NCBI GenBank assembly: GCA_903893785.1
Contig: CAITNQ010000533.1
Span: forward strand, 1 to 59,669
Length of the DNA stretch: 59,669 nt
From: an uncultured Gemmatimonadota bacterium
Lineage (GTDB): Bacteria; Latescibacterota; UBA2968; UBA8231
Reading direction: 5' to 3'
Shown: in pieces, positions 1-9,141 of the stretch
Position numbering within the stretch: position 1 is the first letter of the stretch
How the letters are laid out: every line of letters begins with the position of its first letter
Program-made: the position numbers and the translations under genes
The notes under the pieces: generated by a model
Databases searched by the model: none
What the model was told of the DNA's origin: nothing
The model's input: only the letters and a program-made list of their open reading frames with translations

Positions 1-264
1 ACCACCCCCGCCGGCGCGCTGGTGCGCGCCTACACCTGGGGCCTCGACCTCAGCGACTCGCTCCTTGGCCTTCTGCCGCTTCACCTCTTCGATCGAACTC
101 TTGCGTTCGTCGTCGATGCGCCGGACGATGGCCGCGAGCATTTCATCGGTGACCACGCTCATATGGCTCTTGGCCTCATAGCCCAAAGCCTTGAGCATGG
201 AGAGCAGCGCGTCGCTGGAAAGCTTCTGCTCTTTGGCTACCTGATAAACCCTGCGCTTGTCCAA
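1..264 (-). CDS. infB: Translation initiation factor IF-2, N-terminal part (cut by window edge)
   Basis: Only the first 88 codons are present; the gene runs off the left edge. The TTG start at 264 has an AAGGGGGG Shine-Dalgarno about 6 nt upstream. Residues 1-55 form the IF2N helical domain: KRRVYQVAK near the start, then the LGYEAKSHMS stretch typical of IF-2 N-termini. A charged, then Pro/Ala/Gly-rich linker begins after it, as in family members. IF-2 is the GTPase that brings initiator tRNA to the 30S subunit. It follows nusA by 51 nt on the same strand, the classical rimP-nusA-infB order. The G domain lies outside the window. Confidence 0.9.
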   Translation of the reverse strand, partial: MDKRRVYQVAKEQKLSSDALLSMLKALGYEAKSHMSVVTDEMLAAIVRRIDDERKSSIEEVKRQKAKERVAEVEAPGVGAHQRAGGGG

Positions 265-315
265 CTCAGTCCCCCCTTCTGGGTGGGAAGCCAGTACCAA
301 TGCCTGGAGGCAGGA

Positions 316-1737
316 TCACTCGGCCGACGCGGTCCGGTCGCCGCTGTTCCCGCTCTCCCCACCGCCGTCGGACTCGGCAGGCGCAGCCTTTGCCTGCGTC
401 ACTGCCGTTTTGTCGGGTTCGGATGTGGTCGCGCCGCCCCCACTGGCATCGGCCGGGGCCACTGCCGGCACCTCGGAAAGATCACCGTGCTCGGCCACGA
501 ATCGGGCCGCCGCATCACGGACCCGCATGGCGACAGCCTCGTCGTCCAGTCCCGGAACGGTCCGCAACAGCTCCAGAGTGGACTCGGCCACTTCGCGGAC
601 GGAGCGGAAACCCGAGGTCGACAGGCTCAGGGCAATAAGCTCACTGACGCCGTTGATCAACCGGAACACCTGCTGCACGCGTTCGCTCTGCGCACGACGG
701 CGCTGGTATTCCTCGTCGGTAATGATGTCCAGTCCCCAGCCGGTCAACTGCACCGCCAGCCGCGAGTTCTGGCCCCCCTTCCCGATGGCCAACGACAACT
801 GGTCGGTGGCGACAATGACAACCGCGTGCCGCCGCCGACGATCAACAATCACGCGCCCCACCAGCGCCGGGCTCAGCGCGCGGGCGATGAATGACTCGAT
901 CTCTTCGCTCCAGGGGACGATATCGATCCGCTCGCCACTCAACTCGCGCACTACGGTCTGCACCCGCGTCCCCTTCACCCCGACGCAGGCGCCCACCGGG
1001 TCGACTCGGTCATCGCGCGAACTGACGGCTATCTTGGCCCGCTCGCCCGGCTCGCGCGCCACGCTGTGGATCTGCACGATCCCTTCGGAGATCTCCGGCA
1101 CCTCGGCAGCGAACAGCCGTTTGAGCAGTTCGGGGTGGGTCCGCGACAGCAGAATCTGCGGCCCGCGACTGACCTTCTGCACGTCGTACACGTACCCCTT
1201 GACCGTGTCCCCTTGGCGGTACCGCTCGCGCCGGATCTGGTCCTTGAACGGCACGCAGGCCTCGGCCCGACCGAGGTTCAGGATGATATCGCCATGGCTG
1301 ATCTGCTGCACGATGCCGCTCTCGATGGTGCCCACCCGGTTGCTGAACTCGTCGTAGATCCGTTCCCGCTCGGCCTCGCGCACCCGCTGGACCAGGATCT
1401 GCTTGGCCGTCTGGATGGCATTACGGCCGAAGTCGGCGAAGTTGAGCCGCTCGCGGACCGTGCTGCCGACCGTGACCCCGGATTGGATGCCGATGGCTTC
1501 GTCCAGGGCGACTTCGAGCGCCGGATCAGCCACCTGCTCGACCACCACGCGGCACAGATAGACATCCATGCTGCCCGAGGTCGGGTCGACTTCGGCTTCG
1601 TAGTTCTCGGTGTTGCCATACCGCCGCTTCGCGGCGGAGATCAGGGCGTCCTTGAGGGTGCCGACGACCAGTTCGCGGTCGACGTTCTTCTCGCGGGCGA
1701 TCTGGGTCAACGCCTCGACAACGCTGAAATTGGCCAT
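316..1737 (-). CDS. nusA: Transcription termination/antitermination factor NusA
   Basis: 473 aa. NusA binds RNA polymerase and nascent RNA and modulates pausing, termination and antitermination. Domain order is canonical: N-terminal polymerase-binding domain (1-125), S1 domain (about 135-200), KH1 with GVKGTR at 253-258, and KH2 with AIGKGGQN at 317-324. Helix-hairpin-helix-like sequence follows (LLRTVPGLDDEAVAMRV). The last 60 residues are an acidic, Ala/Gly-rich tail that looks disordered. One full acidic repeat set, as in E. coli, is not seen. The gene lies between rimP (24 nt upstream) and infB. Confidence 0.97.
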   Translation of the reverse strand: MANFSVVEALTQIAREKNVDRELVVGTLKDALISAAKRRYGNTENYEAEVDPTSGSMDVYLCRVVVEQVADPALEVALDEAIGIQSGVTVGSTVRERLNFADFGRNAIQTAKQILVQRVREAERERIYDEFSNRVGTIESGIVQQISHGDIILNLGRAEACVPFKDQIRRERYRQGDTVKGYVYDVQKVSRGPQILLSRTHPELLKRLFAAEVPEISEGIVQIHSVAREPGERAKIAVSSRDDRVDPVGACVGVKGTRVQTVVRELSGERIDIVPWSEEIESFIARALSPALVGRVIVDRRRRHAVVIVATDQLSLAIGKGGQNSRLAVQLTGWGLDIITDEEYQRRRAQSERVQQVFRLINGVSELIALSLSTSGFRSVREVAESTLELLRTVPGLDDEAVAMRVRDAAARFVAEHGDLSEVPAVAPADASGGGATTSEPDKTAVTQAKAAPAESDGGGESGNSGDRTASAE

Positions 1738-1761
1738 AGGACCGGGTGGTCTCCTGGTCGG

Positions 1762-2211
1762 TTACAGTTCGGCCTCGATCGTCGCCTTGGCGATATCGCG
1801 CCGCAGAACCGTGCAGGTCCCGGCATCGCCTTCGAGTTCGAGCGCCTCGGCGTCCCAAGCATTCAGCCGGCCGCCCACGTTGCGACCGGAAGTCATCACT
1901 ACCTTGAGCCGCCTGCCGGCCGCCCGCTGGAAGTCGCCATCGGTGCGCAGGGGCCGACTCAGACCCGGCGACGTCACCTCCAGCCGGTACCGGCCCGAGA
2001 TGGGGTCGTCGACGTCCAACAGGTCGGAAACCTCGCGGCTGATGACCTCGCAGAGGGTCACCGGCACACCGTCCACGTGATGCACCAGGACCCGCAGGGT
2101 CTGGTTGTTCACGGGCCCGGCTAACTCGACGTCCACGAGCACGGCGCCGTGCTGCGACACCACGGGTTCGAGGAGCGCGGTCAACCGCTGTCGCAGCGCT
2201 GCTGTGTCCAC
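1762..2211 (-). CDS. rimP: Ribosome maturation factor RimP
   Basis: 149 aa with the chosen GTG start. RimP is needed for 30S subunit maturation. The two-domain pattern is visible: an N-terminal alpha/beta domain with CEVISREVSDLLD and the family signature YRLEVTSPGLSRPL, then a C-terminal SH3-like barrel. The open frame extends upstream to a TTG at 2268, but the GTG at 2211 has AAGGGG about 11 nt before it and puts the start where homologues begin. It is first in the rimP-nusA-infB cluster. A weak promoter-like pair (TTGCCC, 18 nt, TTATTT) lies about 80 nt upstream, and read-through from the MerR gene is equally possible. Confidence 0.93.
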   Translation of the reverse strand: MDTAALRQRLTALLEPVVSQHGAVLVDVELAGPVNNQTLRVLVHHVDGVPVTLCEVISREVSDLLDVDDPISGRYRLEVTSPGLSRPLRTDGDFQRAAGRRLKVVMTSGRNVGGRLNAWDAEALELEGDAGTCTVLRRDIAKATIEAEL

Positions 2212-2322
2212 GCGGGTCACCGCCCCTTGCCGCGGGACCGTCCAAACGGTACCGCGCAGCCTGCACAACTCGATTCAGGTAGCTGTGTAAATAACGCGTA
2301 CAGCGGCATTTTGGGCAATACG

Positions 2323-2829
2323 TTAGAGGAGTTCGAGAATCTGTCGCAGCTCCTCGCGCACGGCCGCCAGCAGGTCGGCGTCGAGGCGCCGCGGCGGGTT
2401 GGCACCCAGGGCCGGCGCGGGCGGCAGGGGCTCGGCCTGACCCACCGCGGCGGCCGTCACCGCCGTCGGCGCCGGCGGCGTGGGCGTGGGTGCCGCCGCG
2501 GGTTGGTACAGATCAAGCTGGGTGGGCACCTCGTCGTCGGCCGCATCGCCGCCGGTTTCACCACCGGCGGCGCGCAGCAGCTCAGGTTCGTTGAGCAGCT
2601 TCTGTTTGACCCCCTGCATGGTGTACCGCTGCTCGTGCAGCAGCGACTTGATCAGGAGGATGACGCCGATATCGCGCTGGCGGTAAGCCCGGTTCTTACC
2701 GCGGGCGCGCCGCGGGCGCAGGCAGGCGAACTCTTTCTCCCAGGCGCGCAGGGTATAGGGCGGCAACTCGGTGATCTCGGCCACCTCACTGATGCTGTAG
2801 TACAGCTTGGTGCTCAGGGGGTTTTTCAC
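2323..2829 (-). CDS. MerR-family HTH protein
   Basis: 168 aa from a GTG with GGGGAG 7 nt upstream; the frame is open further upstream, but that part overlaps der. Residues 10-80 are a MerR-type winged helix: ISEVAEITEL, then TLRAWEKEF, RAYRQRDI and a long helix. There is no C-terminal effector domain with Cys ligands. The rest is a Pro/Ala/Thr-rich linker ending in a short amphipathic helix (LLAAVREELRQILELL), which could mediate dimerisation. Short MerR-like proteins of this layout are common near translation genes, and their targets are mostly unknown. It follows der by 25 nt. Confidence 0.85.
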   Translation of the reverse strand: MKNPLSTKLYYSISEVAEITELPPYTLRAWEKEFACLRPRRARGKNRAYRQRDIGVILLIKSLLHEQRYTMQGVKQKLLNEPELLRAAGGETGGDAADDEVPTQLDLYQPAAAPTPTPPAPTAVTAAAVGQAEPLPPAPALGANPPRRLDADLLAAVREELRQILELL

Positions 2830-2854
2830 GGCAGACTCCCCGAGAAGGCGGTGG

Positions 2855-4240
2855 TCAGTCGCGGTTTTCCCGGCCGCGCAGCCAGACGCGGACCGGGGTA
2901 CCGACCAGGTCGTATTCCTCCCGAAGGCACTTCTCAACCAGCCGCACGTAGGAATCAGGGACCAGTTCCGGATGACTGGCGAAGATCAGGAACGACGGTG
3001 GCGCCACGCCGCGCTGCGTGGCATAGAAGAACTTGACCTCGGCGCCCACTGACGACGGCGGATGGGCGCGGCAAACACGATCGAGGAACTCGTTCAAACG
3101 GGCGGTCTGGATACGGCGGTGACGGCCTTCGTGGATGCGGGCCACCCACTCGAAGAGCCGGTGCAGGCGCTTGCCCGTCAGCCCCGACACGGACACTACC
3201 GGGTAGTCGACGAGGAAGGGAAAACGGGTGCGCAGGCCGTCGGCGAACTCCTCGGCGGCCGTGTCACTGCCGCCGCGCAGGTCCCACTTGTTGGCCGCCA
3301 CCACCAGGCCGCGGCCCGCCTCAATGGCCTGCCCGATGATGCGCGCGTCCTGCATGGTCCAGCCCTCGACCGCATCAATCAGCGCCACCACCACGTCCGC
3401 TTTCTCGATGGTGCGGGCCGCGCGGCGGTTGCTGTAGAATTCGACGGCGTCCTCCACTCGGGCGCGGCGACGAATGCCGGCTGTGTCGAGGATCTCGAAG
3501 GTGCGGTTGCGCCACTGGACCCGGGTACTGGTGGTGTCGCGGGTGGTGCCCGGGACATCGTGGACCACCGACACCTCCTCCCCCGCCAGGTGGTTCACCA
3601 TGGTTGACTTGCCGACATTGGGGCGGCCGGCCAGGACCACGCGAATCACCTGATCGTCGTCCTCCTCGGCCGGCGCCACTTCGGCCGCGCCCAACCGAGC
3701 CAGCACCGCGTCCAGCAGATCGCCGGAACGTCGCCCGGTGGCCGCCGAGACGGGAAAGGGTTCGCCCAAGCCCAGCTGCAGGAACTGGTCGACCTCAAGG
3801 GAGACCTGTTCTGTGTCGGCCTTGTTGGCGACCACCAGGCAGTTGGCCTGCCGTTGCCGGAGAACGCGCGCCAGATCCCGATCCAGGTCGGTCAGCCCCG
3901 CTCGGGTGTCGCAGATCAGCAGCACCACGTCGGCTTCTTCGACGGCCCGTTCAGCCTGCATCCGCACCGCTGCGTCCAGGGTGTCCTGGCCGTGCGCCAG
4001 GTACCCGCCGGTGTCCACCAGCGTCAGCCTGCGGCCCTGCCACTCGGTAGTGGCGTAGATACGGTCGCGCGTCACCCCGGGGCGGTCGTCGGTGATCGAC
4101 CAGCGCGCCTGCAGCAGGCGGTTGAAGAGCGTTGACTTGCCCACATTCGGGCGCCCGACGAGAGCGACCAGTGGCCGCGGGTGGTCCACTCGGGCCACCC
4201 GATTGGGGTTAGCCCCCGCTGACTGTCCCGCGTTACTCAT
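2855..4240 (-). CDS. der: Ribosome-assembly GTPase Der (EngA)
   Basis: 461 aa. Der is a double GTPase that assists 50S assembly. G domain 1 has its P-loop GRPNVGKS at 29-36, DTGG near 76 and NKAD near 139. G domain 2 has GRPNVGKS at 205-212, DTAG and NKWD. A C-terminal KH-like domain follows (about 350-461) with the usual basic end. Length matches the family. The ATG at 4240 overlaps the stop of the DUF512 gene by 4 bp, a pairing seen in other bacteria. Confidence 0.97.
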   Translation of the reverse strand: MSNAGQSAGANPNRVARVDHPRPLVALVGRPNVGKSTLFNRLLQARWSITDDRPGVTRDRIYATTEWQGRRLTLVDTGGYLAHGQDTLDAAVRMQAERAVEEADVVLLICDTRAGLTDLDRDLARVLRQRQANCLVVANKADTEQVSLEVDQFLQLGLGEPFPVSAATGRRSGDLLDAVLARLGAAEVAPAEEDDDQVIRVVLAGRPNVGKSTMVNHLAGEEVSVVHDVPGTTRDTTSTRVQWRNRTFEILDTAGIRRRARVEDAVEFYSNRRAARTIEKADVVVALIDAVEGWTMQDARIIGQAIEAGRGLVVAANKWDLRGGSDTAAEEFADGLRTRFPFLVDYPVVSVSGLTGKRLHRLFEWVARIHEGRHRRIQTARLNEFLDRVCRAHPPSSVGAEVKFFYATQRGVAPPSFLIFASHPELVPDSYVRLVEKCLREEYDLVGTPVRVWLRGRENRD

Positions 4241-5598
4241 TGGCCCTCCGTCGCCTGGAAACCCAGTTCACTCAGTTGGCGGCCCTGGCCCAGTTCGCCT
4301 CGCCATGTGCCCGCCAGGCTGCCGGCCACGCATGCCGTCAGGTCGTAGTCGCCCACGGCCACGGGCACCCCGACTGCGGACGCCAGTGCCGGCACGGTCA
4401 TGTCGTCCAGCGTGACCCCCTCGCCGTTGATGCAGTTGGGCGGCAGCAGTACCAGGTCCCAGGCCGCGGCCTGGCGGCGCAGGGCCGCCACCATGTCGCC
4501 CCCGGTCAGCAGGCCCGAGACCGTGATTCCGGCCCCGAAGAAATCGTTGGTCACCTCGACCAGATCCACCTGCAGACCGTCGATACCGGCCAGTTGCGCC
4601 ACGATGGGCCGCATGAACACGGCCGCCAGCACCCCGGTAACCATCGCCAGCCGGAAGGGACGGTCCAGCCGGACCGGCAGCTGGCCTCGACCGGCACACC
4701 ACCGATCGATGAAGGTGCGCACCATGCCGATGCCGTTCTCGACCTGCGGGAAGGCATCGTAATACGACGCCGGCGGCGGCTCCTGTCCCTGGAGCAGGAA
4801 CAATTCGTCGGCGGCGTACACGAAGCGCTCGCCCAAAGTGCGACTGAACTGCCTGCCGAAGGATTCCGCCTGAGCCACATAGTCACGCGCCAGTTCGACG
4901 GTCACCGGCTGCAGCTCAGGCAGGCCCTGACGGTGCCGGCTCAGGCCGACCGGGACCATGGCCACGGATCGGACGGCCGGGTAGAAGTGGCTCAGGTCGG
5001 TCACGGTTCGGACCAGTTGCTCGCCGTCATTCCATCCGGGACACAACACGACCTGGGTGTGCATCTCGATGCCGCCTTCAGCCAGTTGCCGGATGCGCGC
5101 CAGCAGATCACCCGAGGCTCGTTTGCGCCCCAGCAGCGCCAGGCGCAGCTGGGGGTCGGTGGCATGAACTGAGATGTACTGCGGCGACAGCCGCTGATCG
5201 ATGATGCGCTGCAGGTCCCGTTCTTTGACATTGGTCAAGGTCACGTACGCGCCGTGCAGGAACGACAAGCGGTAGTCGTCGTCTTCCACGTACAGGGTGG
5301 GACGCAGGCCCTCGGGCATCTGGTGGATAAAACAGAACACGCAGTTGTTATGGCAGCGCCGCAGCTCCATCTCGGCAAACGAGAAGCCGAACGACTCACC
5401 CGGCTCGCGCAGTACCTCGACCACGTAGTCTTCGCCTTCGCGCTCGATCTCCAGTTCGAGCTCGCGGTCGGCGGTATGGACCTGGAAATCGATTAGGTCG
5501 GCGATGTCCTCGCCGTTGACGCGCCGGATGCGGTCGCCGGGAAGAAAACCGGCCAGATCCCCCAGCGAGCCGGGCTCGACGGCACTGACTACGACCAT
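4237..5598 (-). CDS. DUF512-family radical-SAM protein with N-terminal PDZ domain
   Basis: 453 aa from an ATG with GGGGG 5 nt upstream. Residues 1-65 form a PDZ-like domain (EPGSLGDLAGFLPGDRI). A radical-SAM-type Cys cluster CHNNCVFC follows at 82-89 (CxxxCxxC). The sequence then runs through a TIM-barrel-like core and the DUF512 C-terminal domain, with the conserved stretch FFGAGITVSGLLTG. The family is found next to der in many bacteria; substrate and reaction are not established. The 4-bp overlap with der suggests joint translation and a possible role in ribosome or tRNA metabolism, which is inference. Confidence 0.9.
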   Translation of the reverse strand: MVVVSAVEPGSLGDLAGFLPGDRIRRVNGEDIADLIDFQVHTADRELELEIEREGEDYVVEVLREPGESFGFSFAEMELRRCHNNCVFCFIHQMPEGLRPTLYVEDDDYRLSFLHGAYVTLTNVKERDLQRIIDQRLSPQYISVHATDPQLRLALLGRKRASGDLLARIRQLAEGGIEMHTQVVLCPGWNDGEQLVRTVTDLSHFYPAVRSVAMVPVGLSRHRQGLPELQPVTVELARDYVAQAESFGRQFSRTLGERFVYAADELFLLQGQEPPPASYYDAFPQVENGIGMVRTFIDRWCAGRGQLPVRLDRPFRLAMVTGVLAAVFMRPIVAQLAGIDGLQVDLVEVTNDFFGAGITVSGLLTGGDMVAALRRQAAAWDLVLLPPNCINGEGVTLDDMTVPALASAVGVPVAVGDYDLTACVAGSLAGTWRGELGQGRQLSELGFQATEGQ

Positions 5599-5620
5599 GG
5601 TCCCCCAGTCGCCGGCAGGT

Positions 5621-6817
5621 TCAGGGCCCCAGACGGAGCCGCAGGGTGTTTGTTGTGACTTCCTCGACCTGGATGGCCAGGCCCGCCGCATCGCAGGCAG
5701 CTAGGTCCCGGGCCAGTCGGAATCCGGTGCCCCGACAACGAGCGTCATACACGGCAACGTCACCCGACCGAGACCGGGGCACGAGTGATTCGAGCGATGG
5801 CAGACGCCCGGAAGCCAGAGCCTTGAAGCCATCCTGCTGCGCGGCCGGGCCGTCAACCACCAGGCGCACCCACTGGCCGTTGTACACGCGCTCGCGCCAA
5901 TCCTCGGCCAAGCGCTGCACCAACTGACCCGCCGCCCTCTCGGTGCCCGACCGAACCGCTTTCTCCGCGGCCGCGGCCGCCGTCGGGGCCGCCGCCTTCT
6001 CGGTCAGGCTCAACGACGCGAAGGCTTGACCCGAATCAGTCCACAGGGCATCCAGTTGAACTTGAGCCTGGGCCGAGCAGATACCGAGCTGGCCCAGGCT
6101 GACGCCGCCGGAGAAAGGCACCGGCGCATCGGGCGCCGCCTGCACTGCCACCTCAGCGCGGATCACCACCTCAGCCCCTTGCCGGCGTCCCAGAGCGGCA
6201 ACCGTCGCGATGTCGTCCCAGGACGCTGACGCAACGGCGGGCGACACGGGTGCCACCAGAGCGAAGCGGTTGCTGGCCCGGCTCAGAGCGCGGCGCAGGG
6301 CCGTCGCCACGCCGCCGTCAGCCGGGGGCTTGCCAACCGTCACCAGACGTCCCAGACACAGCAGTCGCGGGCTGCCGACGGCGTCAACCAACAGGTCGAG
6401 CGCCGCCAGGCTCTGCTCCAACGCGCCCAGTCGTACCACCGCGTCAAGGGTGACCTGCACGGTGCGGGCGTCCAGACGCCGCCGATCGACAACCCGATAG
6501 CGTTCGACGTAACCGGCGGTGCGAGTAAGGATCTCGTCCTCGACGACGGCCAGGTGGCTGACTCGCGTCTGCCCCGATACCAGCGTCCCCACCGCCGTCT
6601 CGACCGCTTCACGCAGCGCGTTTCTTTCGGCCTGCGCGTAGGCGCCGGCCAGGTCGTGGCTTTGCACGGCCGCCAGGCCAGCCGCTTGCACCGCGGCCGT
6701 CACCTGCGCCGCGGCACGGTTGGCACCCGGGCCAAGGGCGACCGTCCACACTGCTGCGGCCAGGCCCACCGCCACCGCCCACGGGCGTGACAGGTCAGAA
6801 CTCCATGCGGAAGGCAT
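5621..6817 (-). CDS. Secreted protein with FlgT-N-like domain
   Basis: 398 aa with an N-terminal signal-peptide-like segment (hydrophobic 14-27, AAAQ cleavage context near 37). Residues 45-150 match the FlgT N-terminal/LPP20-like pattern: a stretch with ERNALREAVETAVG, a strand region around RVVDRRRL and a V-x-L-x-A-V repeat. The second half has alternating strands and a second domain ending in EEVTTNTLRLRL. FlgT helps assemble the flagellar H-ring in vibrios, but the domain also occurs in unrelated envelope proteins. It overlaps the SLH lipoprotein gene by 23 bp, so the two are probably translated together. Function unknown. Confidence 0.75.
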   Translation of the reverse strand: MPSAWSSDLSRPWAVAVGLAAAVWTVALGPGANRAAAQVTAAVQAAGLAAVQSHDLAGAYAQAERNALREAVETAVGTLVSGQTRVSHLAVVEDEILTRTAGYVERYRVVDRRRLDARTVQVTLDAVVRLGALEQSLAALDLLVDAVGSPRLLCLGRLVTVGKPPADGGVATALRRALSRASNRFALVAPVSPAVASASWDDIATVAALGRRQGAEVVIRAEVAVQAAPDAPVPFSGGVSLGQLGICSAQAQVQLDALWTDSGQAFASLSLTEKAAAPTAAAAAEKAVRSGTERAAGQLVQRLAEDWRERVYNGQWVRLVVDGPAAQQDGFKALASGRLPSLESLVPRSRSGDVAVYDARCRGTGFRLARDLAACDAAGLAIQVEEVTTNTLRLRLGP

Positions 6818-7940
6818 TCTGCAGCAACCGCACGGCCAGCAGGACCTCGGCCCCGGCGACCGGGCCCTGGGGCCGGAACCGCCCCTGCTGATCCGCGGCC
6901 ATCAGCCCGCGCTCGGTCACCAGCGCGGCGGCGTTATAGGCGTAGGAGTCCGCGCGCAGGTCCGTGAAACGCGACGCCTCGCCCTGGTAGCGGGTCGCCA
7001 GCGAGGCGTCTGGCGTCAGCAGCAGCAGCAAGCCCTGCAGGGCTTGGGCCGCATCGGCGCGGGTCAGCGGCTGCTCAGGTCGGAAGGTGGAGTCGGGATA
7101 CGTCTCCAGGCCGGTCACCCCGCAGGCCAGGGCCGCGCGCACCCACGGCGCGGCCCAACAGGAACCCAGGTCCGTGGCGACCACCGGCGACGCGCCTGGC
7201 GCGGCCGCACCGGGCGCCGAGAACGCCCCCGGCGCGGCGCCGCCCCGCCGCTGTGCCACCAACTGGACCAGCTTCAACTCCTCCACCAGCAGGACAGTCA
7301 ACTCGGCCCGCGTCAACGTGTCCTTGAGCGCCAGGCGCAGGCCCACGCGCGTCCCCGGTGTGGCCCGCTCGGCCTGCTGCAGGCGCTCAAGGCGCGCCAT
7401 GGCCTGCTCGGTCCACGGGCTCCGGTTCGCTTCCACCGCCCGGGCGAGGGCGGCTTCGGCTTGCTTCAGGTCCAGCGCCTGCTCGTAGGCACGCCCGAGC
7501 CGGTACGGTACTTCCGGGTCGTCAGGGGCCAGTTCGCCGGCGCGGCGAAACGCCCGGGTAGCCTCGCCGAGCCACTGCTCAGGATCCTGCTCGCGCGCCG
7601 CCGCCGCCGCCATGGTCACCCGGCCCGCGGCGATCCAGGCCGGCGCGTAGCGGTTGTCGCGCTGCAGGGCGACGTCAACCTGACGGCGAGCGGCGTCGAA
7701 ATCACCGCGCGCCGCGGCCAGCAGCGCCTCGCCAACCGACACGCCGACGAAGTGGGGATCCAGGGCCCGCGCGCGCCCGAACTCACGCTCGGCGGCCTCG
7801 AGTTGGCGTTCTTCCAGCAGAGCCAACCCGCGGCGGTAGTGGAGCGGAGCCGTGTCAAGCGGCGACTGGGGGGGCAACGGTTTGGGGCCACACCCCACAA
7901 GCAGCACCACCAGGCCGGGCAGGAACCTGCGCAGTGACAT
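6795..7940 (-). CDS. TPR lipoprotein with SLH-like repeats
   Basis: 381 aa. The N-terminus is a lipoprotein signal (RRFLPGLVVLLVGC, lipid Cys at 17). Residues 35-190 contain TPR units (HYRRGLALLEERQLEAAE; PDDPEVPYRLGRAYEQ). The C-terminal half holds two SLH-like repeats with the TFRPEQPLTRADAA and GRFRPQGPVAGAE motifs. SLH domains usually bind cell-wall polymers, so the protein probably links the outer membrane or periplasm to the wall. The ATG at 7940 was chosen because it starts the signal peptide; the longer frame runs into tRNA-Gly. The gene begins only 18 nt after the tRNA 3' end. Confidence 0.85.
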   Translation of the reverse strand: MSLRRFLPGLVVLLVGCGPKPLPPQSPLDTAPLHYRRGLALLEERQLEAAEREFGRARALDPHFVGVSVGEALLAAARGDFDAARRQVDVALQRDNRYAPAWIAAGRVTMAAAAAREQDPEQWLGEATRAFRRAGELAPDDPEVPYRLGRAYEQALDLKQAEAALARAVEANRSPWTEQAMARLERLQQAERATPGTRVGLRLALKDTLTRAELTVLLVEELKLVQLVAQRRGGAAPGAFSAPGAAAPGASPVVATDLGSCWAAPWVRAALACGVTGLETYPDSTFRPEQPLTRADAAQALQGLLLLLTPDASLATRYQGEASRFTDLRADSYAYNAAALVTERGLMAADQQGRFRPQGPVAGAEVLLAVRLLQNAFRMEF

Positions 7941-7958
7941 GGCAAGTGGGGGTGAAAG

Positions 7959-8033
7959 TGGAGCGGGAGACGGGAATCGAACCCGCGACATCAAGCTTGG
8001 GAAGCTTGCGTTCTACCCCTGAACTACTCCCGC
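7959..8033 (-). tRNA. tRNA-Gly(CCC)
   Basis: Complete cloverleaf on the minus strand: acceptor GCGGGAG pairing with CTCCCGC, D-arm GTTC/GAAC, anticodon stem CAAGC/GCTTG with loop TTCCCAA (anticodon CCC, reads GGG), and T-arm with GGTTCGATTCC. The 3' CCA is encoded at 7961-7959. It lies just upstream of, and co-directional with, the SLH lipoprotein gene. Confidence 0.95.
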
Positions 8034-8090
8034 TCCCCCAACCGTGGCAACACTCTGCAGGGGCTTGCTTCACGACTTCATGCACTGGTT

Positions 8091-8119
8091 AAGATAATCG
8101 GGCTATCCCGCACCGTCAA
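8091..8119 (-). promoter_or_regulatory. Sigma70-type promoter for tRNA-Gly
   Basis: On the minus strand TTGACG (8119-8114), a 17-nt spacer, then TATCTT (8096-8091). It lies about 58 nt before the tRNA 5' end and would also read on into the lipoprotein gene. Confidence 0.65.
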
Positions 8120-8138
8120 TGGCCGGAAGCCGGCTCGG

Positions 8139-9083
8139 TCATCCGCGGGCGCCAACCCACCGCTGCTCCGCCGCGACCTGCGCCGCGATCCGGTCCACCG
8201 CCCGGTTGACGCCCAGGAGGCCGATGTCCAGCCAACGCACGCGGCGGTCATGACGGAACCAGGTCAGTTGGCGTTTGGCGTACTGGCGCGAACGCTGCGC
8301 CATGGCCTGCAGGGCAGCCGCCACCGTGCACTCACCGGCCAGGGCCGCCATGGCTTCGCGGTACCCCAGCGAACCGCTGCCCGGACAGGCAGCGTCGTAC
8401 CCCGCGGCGAGCAACTGCCGCACCTCGTCCAGCAGTCCTTGGGCCAGCATCTGGTCGGCGCGGCGGTCAATGCGCGCGTACAGGTCGTCGCGCGCCATGT
8501 CCAGGCCGACCATCACGGGCGTGCACGCCAAGGGCCCGGCGGCCTCGGTGCCGCCCGGGCCGGCGCCGACGCGTTCCAGAGCCCGGAGGATCCGCTGGGT
8601 GTCGCCCGGCTGCAGACGGGCCTGGGCCACCGGGTCGAGTCGGCCCAATTCATCGTAGAGCGCCGCCAGGCCCTGCTGCTCCAGGCGGGCCTGCAACTGA
8701 TCGCGCGGCGTCGCGCTGGCCGCTGCTGCCGGATGGCTCAGGCCGTCCAGCGCCGCCTGCAGGTACAGGCCCGACCCGCCGACCATGATGGGCATCCGGC
8801 CGCGCTCCCACAACTGGCGGCAGCAGGCACGCGCCTCGGCAGCGAAGTCGCCGGCGCTGTACACGCGGTCCGGGGTGACCCGGTCCAGCAGGTGGTGCGG
8901 AATGCGGGCCTGCTCCGCCCTGGTGGGCTTGGCCGTACCGATGTCCATGCCCTGATACACCTGCCGCGAATCGGCTGACAGGATTTCGGCGGCGCCCAGC
9001 AGGCCAGCCAGTCGCAGGGAGACCTCGGTCTTCCCGACGGCCGTCGGACCACAGATGATGACGAGGATAGGTTTACATATCAT
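8139..9083 (-). CDS. miaA: tRNA dimethylallyltransferase MiaA
   Basis: 314 aa. MiaA transfers a dimethylallyl group to N6 of A37 in tRNAs reading U-starting codons. P-loop GPTAVGKT is at 12-19; the catalytic/tRNA-binding motif DSRQVYQGMDIGTAKP starts at 38; the substrate-binding GGSGLY and the C-terminal RQYAKRQLTWFR motif are present. Length is normal. No clear Shine-Dalgarno precedes the ATG at 9083. A candidate promoter (see tRNA-Gly) lies just beyond its stop codon. Confidence 0.97.
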   Translation of the reverse strand: MICKPILVIICGPTAVGKTEVSLRLAGLLGAAEILSADSRQVYQGMDIGTAKPTRAEQARIPHHLLDRVTPDRVYSAGDFAAEARACCRQLWERGRMPIMVGGSGLYLQAALDGLSHPAAAASATPRDQLQARLEQQGLAALYDELGRLDPVAQARLQPGDTQRILRALERVGAGPGGTEAAGPLACTPVMVGLDMARDDLYARIDRRADQMLAQGLLDEVRQLLAAGYDAACPGSGSLGYREAMAALAGECTVAAALQAMAQRSRQYAKRQLTWFRHDRRVRWLDIGLLGVNRAVDRIAAQVAAEQRWVGARG

Positions 9084-9141
9084 AAGTTATGCGACGCGCT
9101 GTGACTCGGCGCTGACGCCCGCAACGGCGCGACCCCACGCT

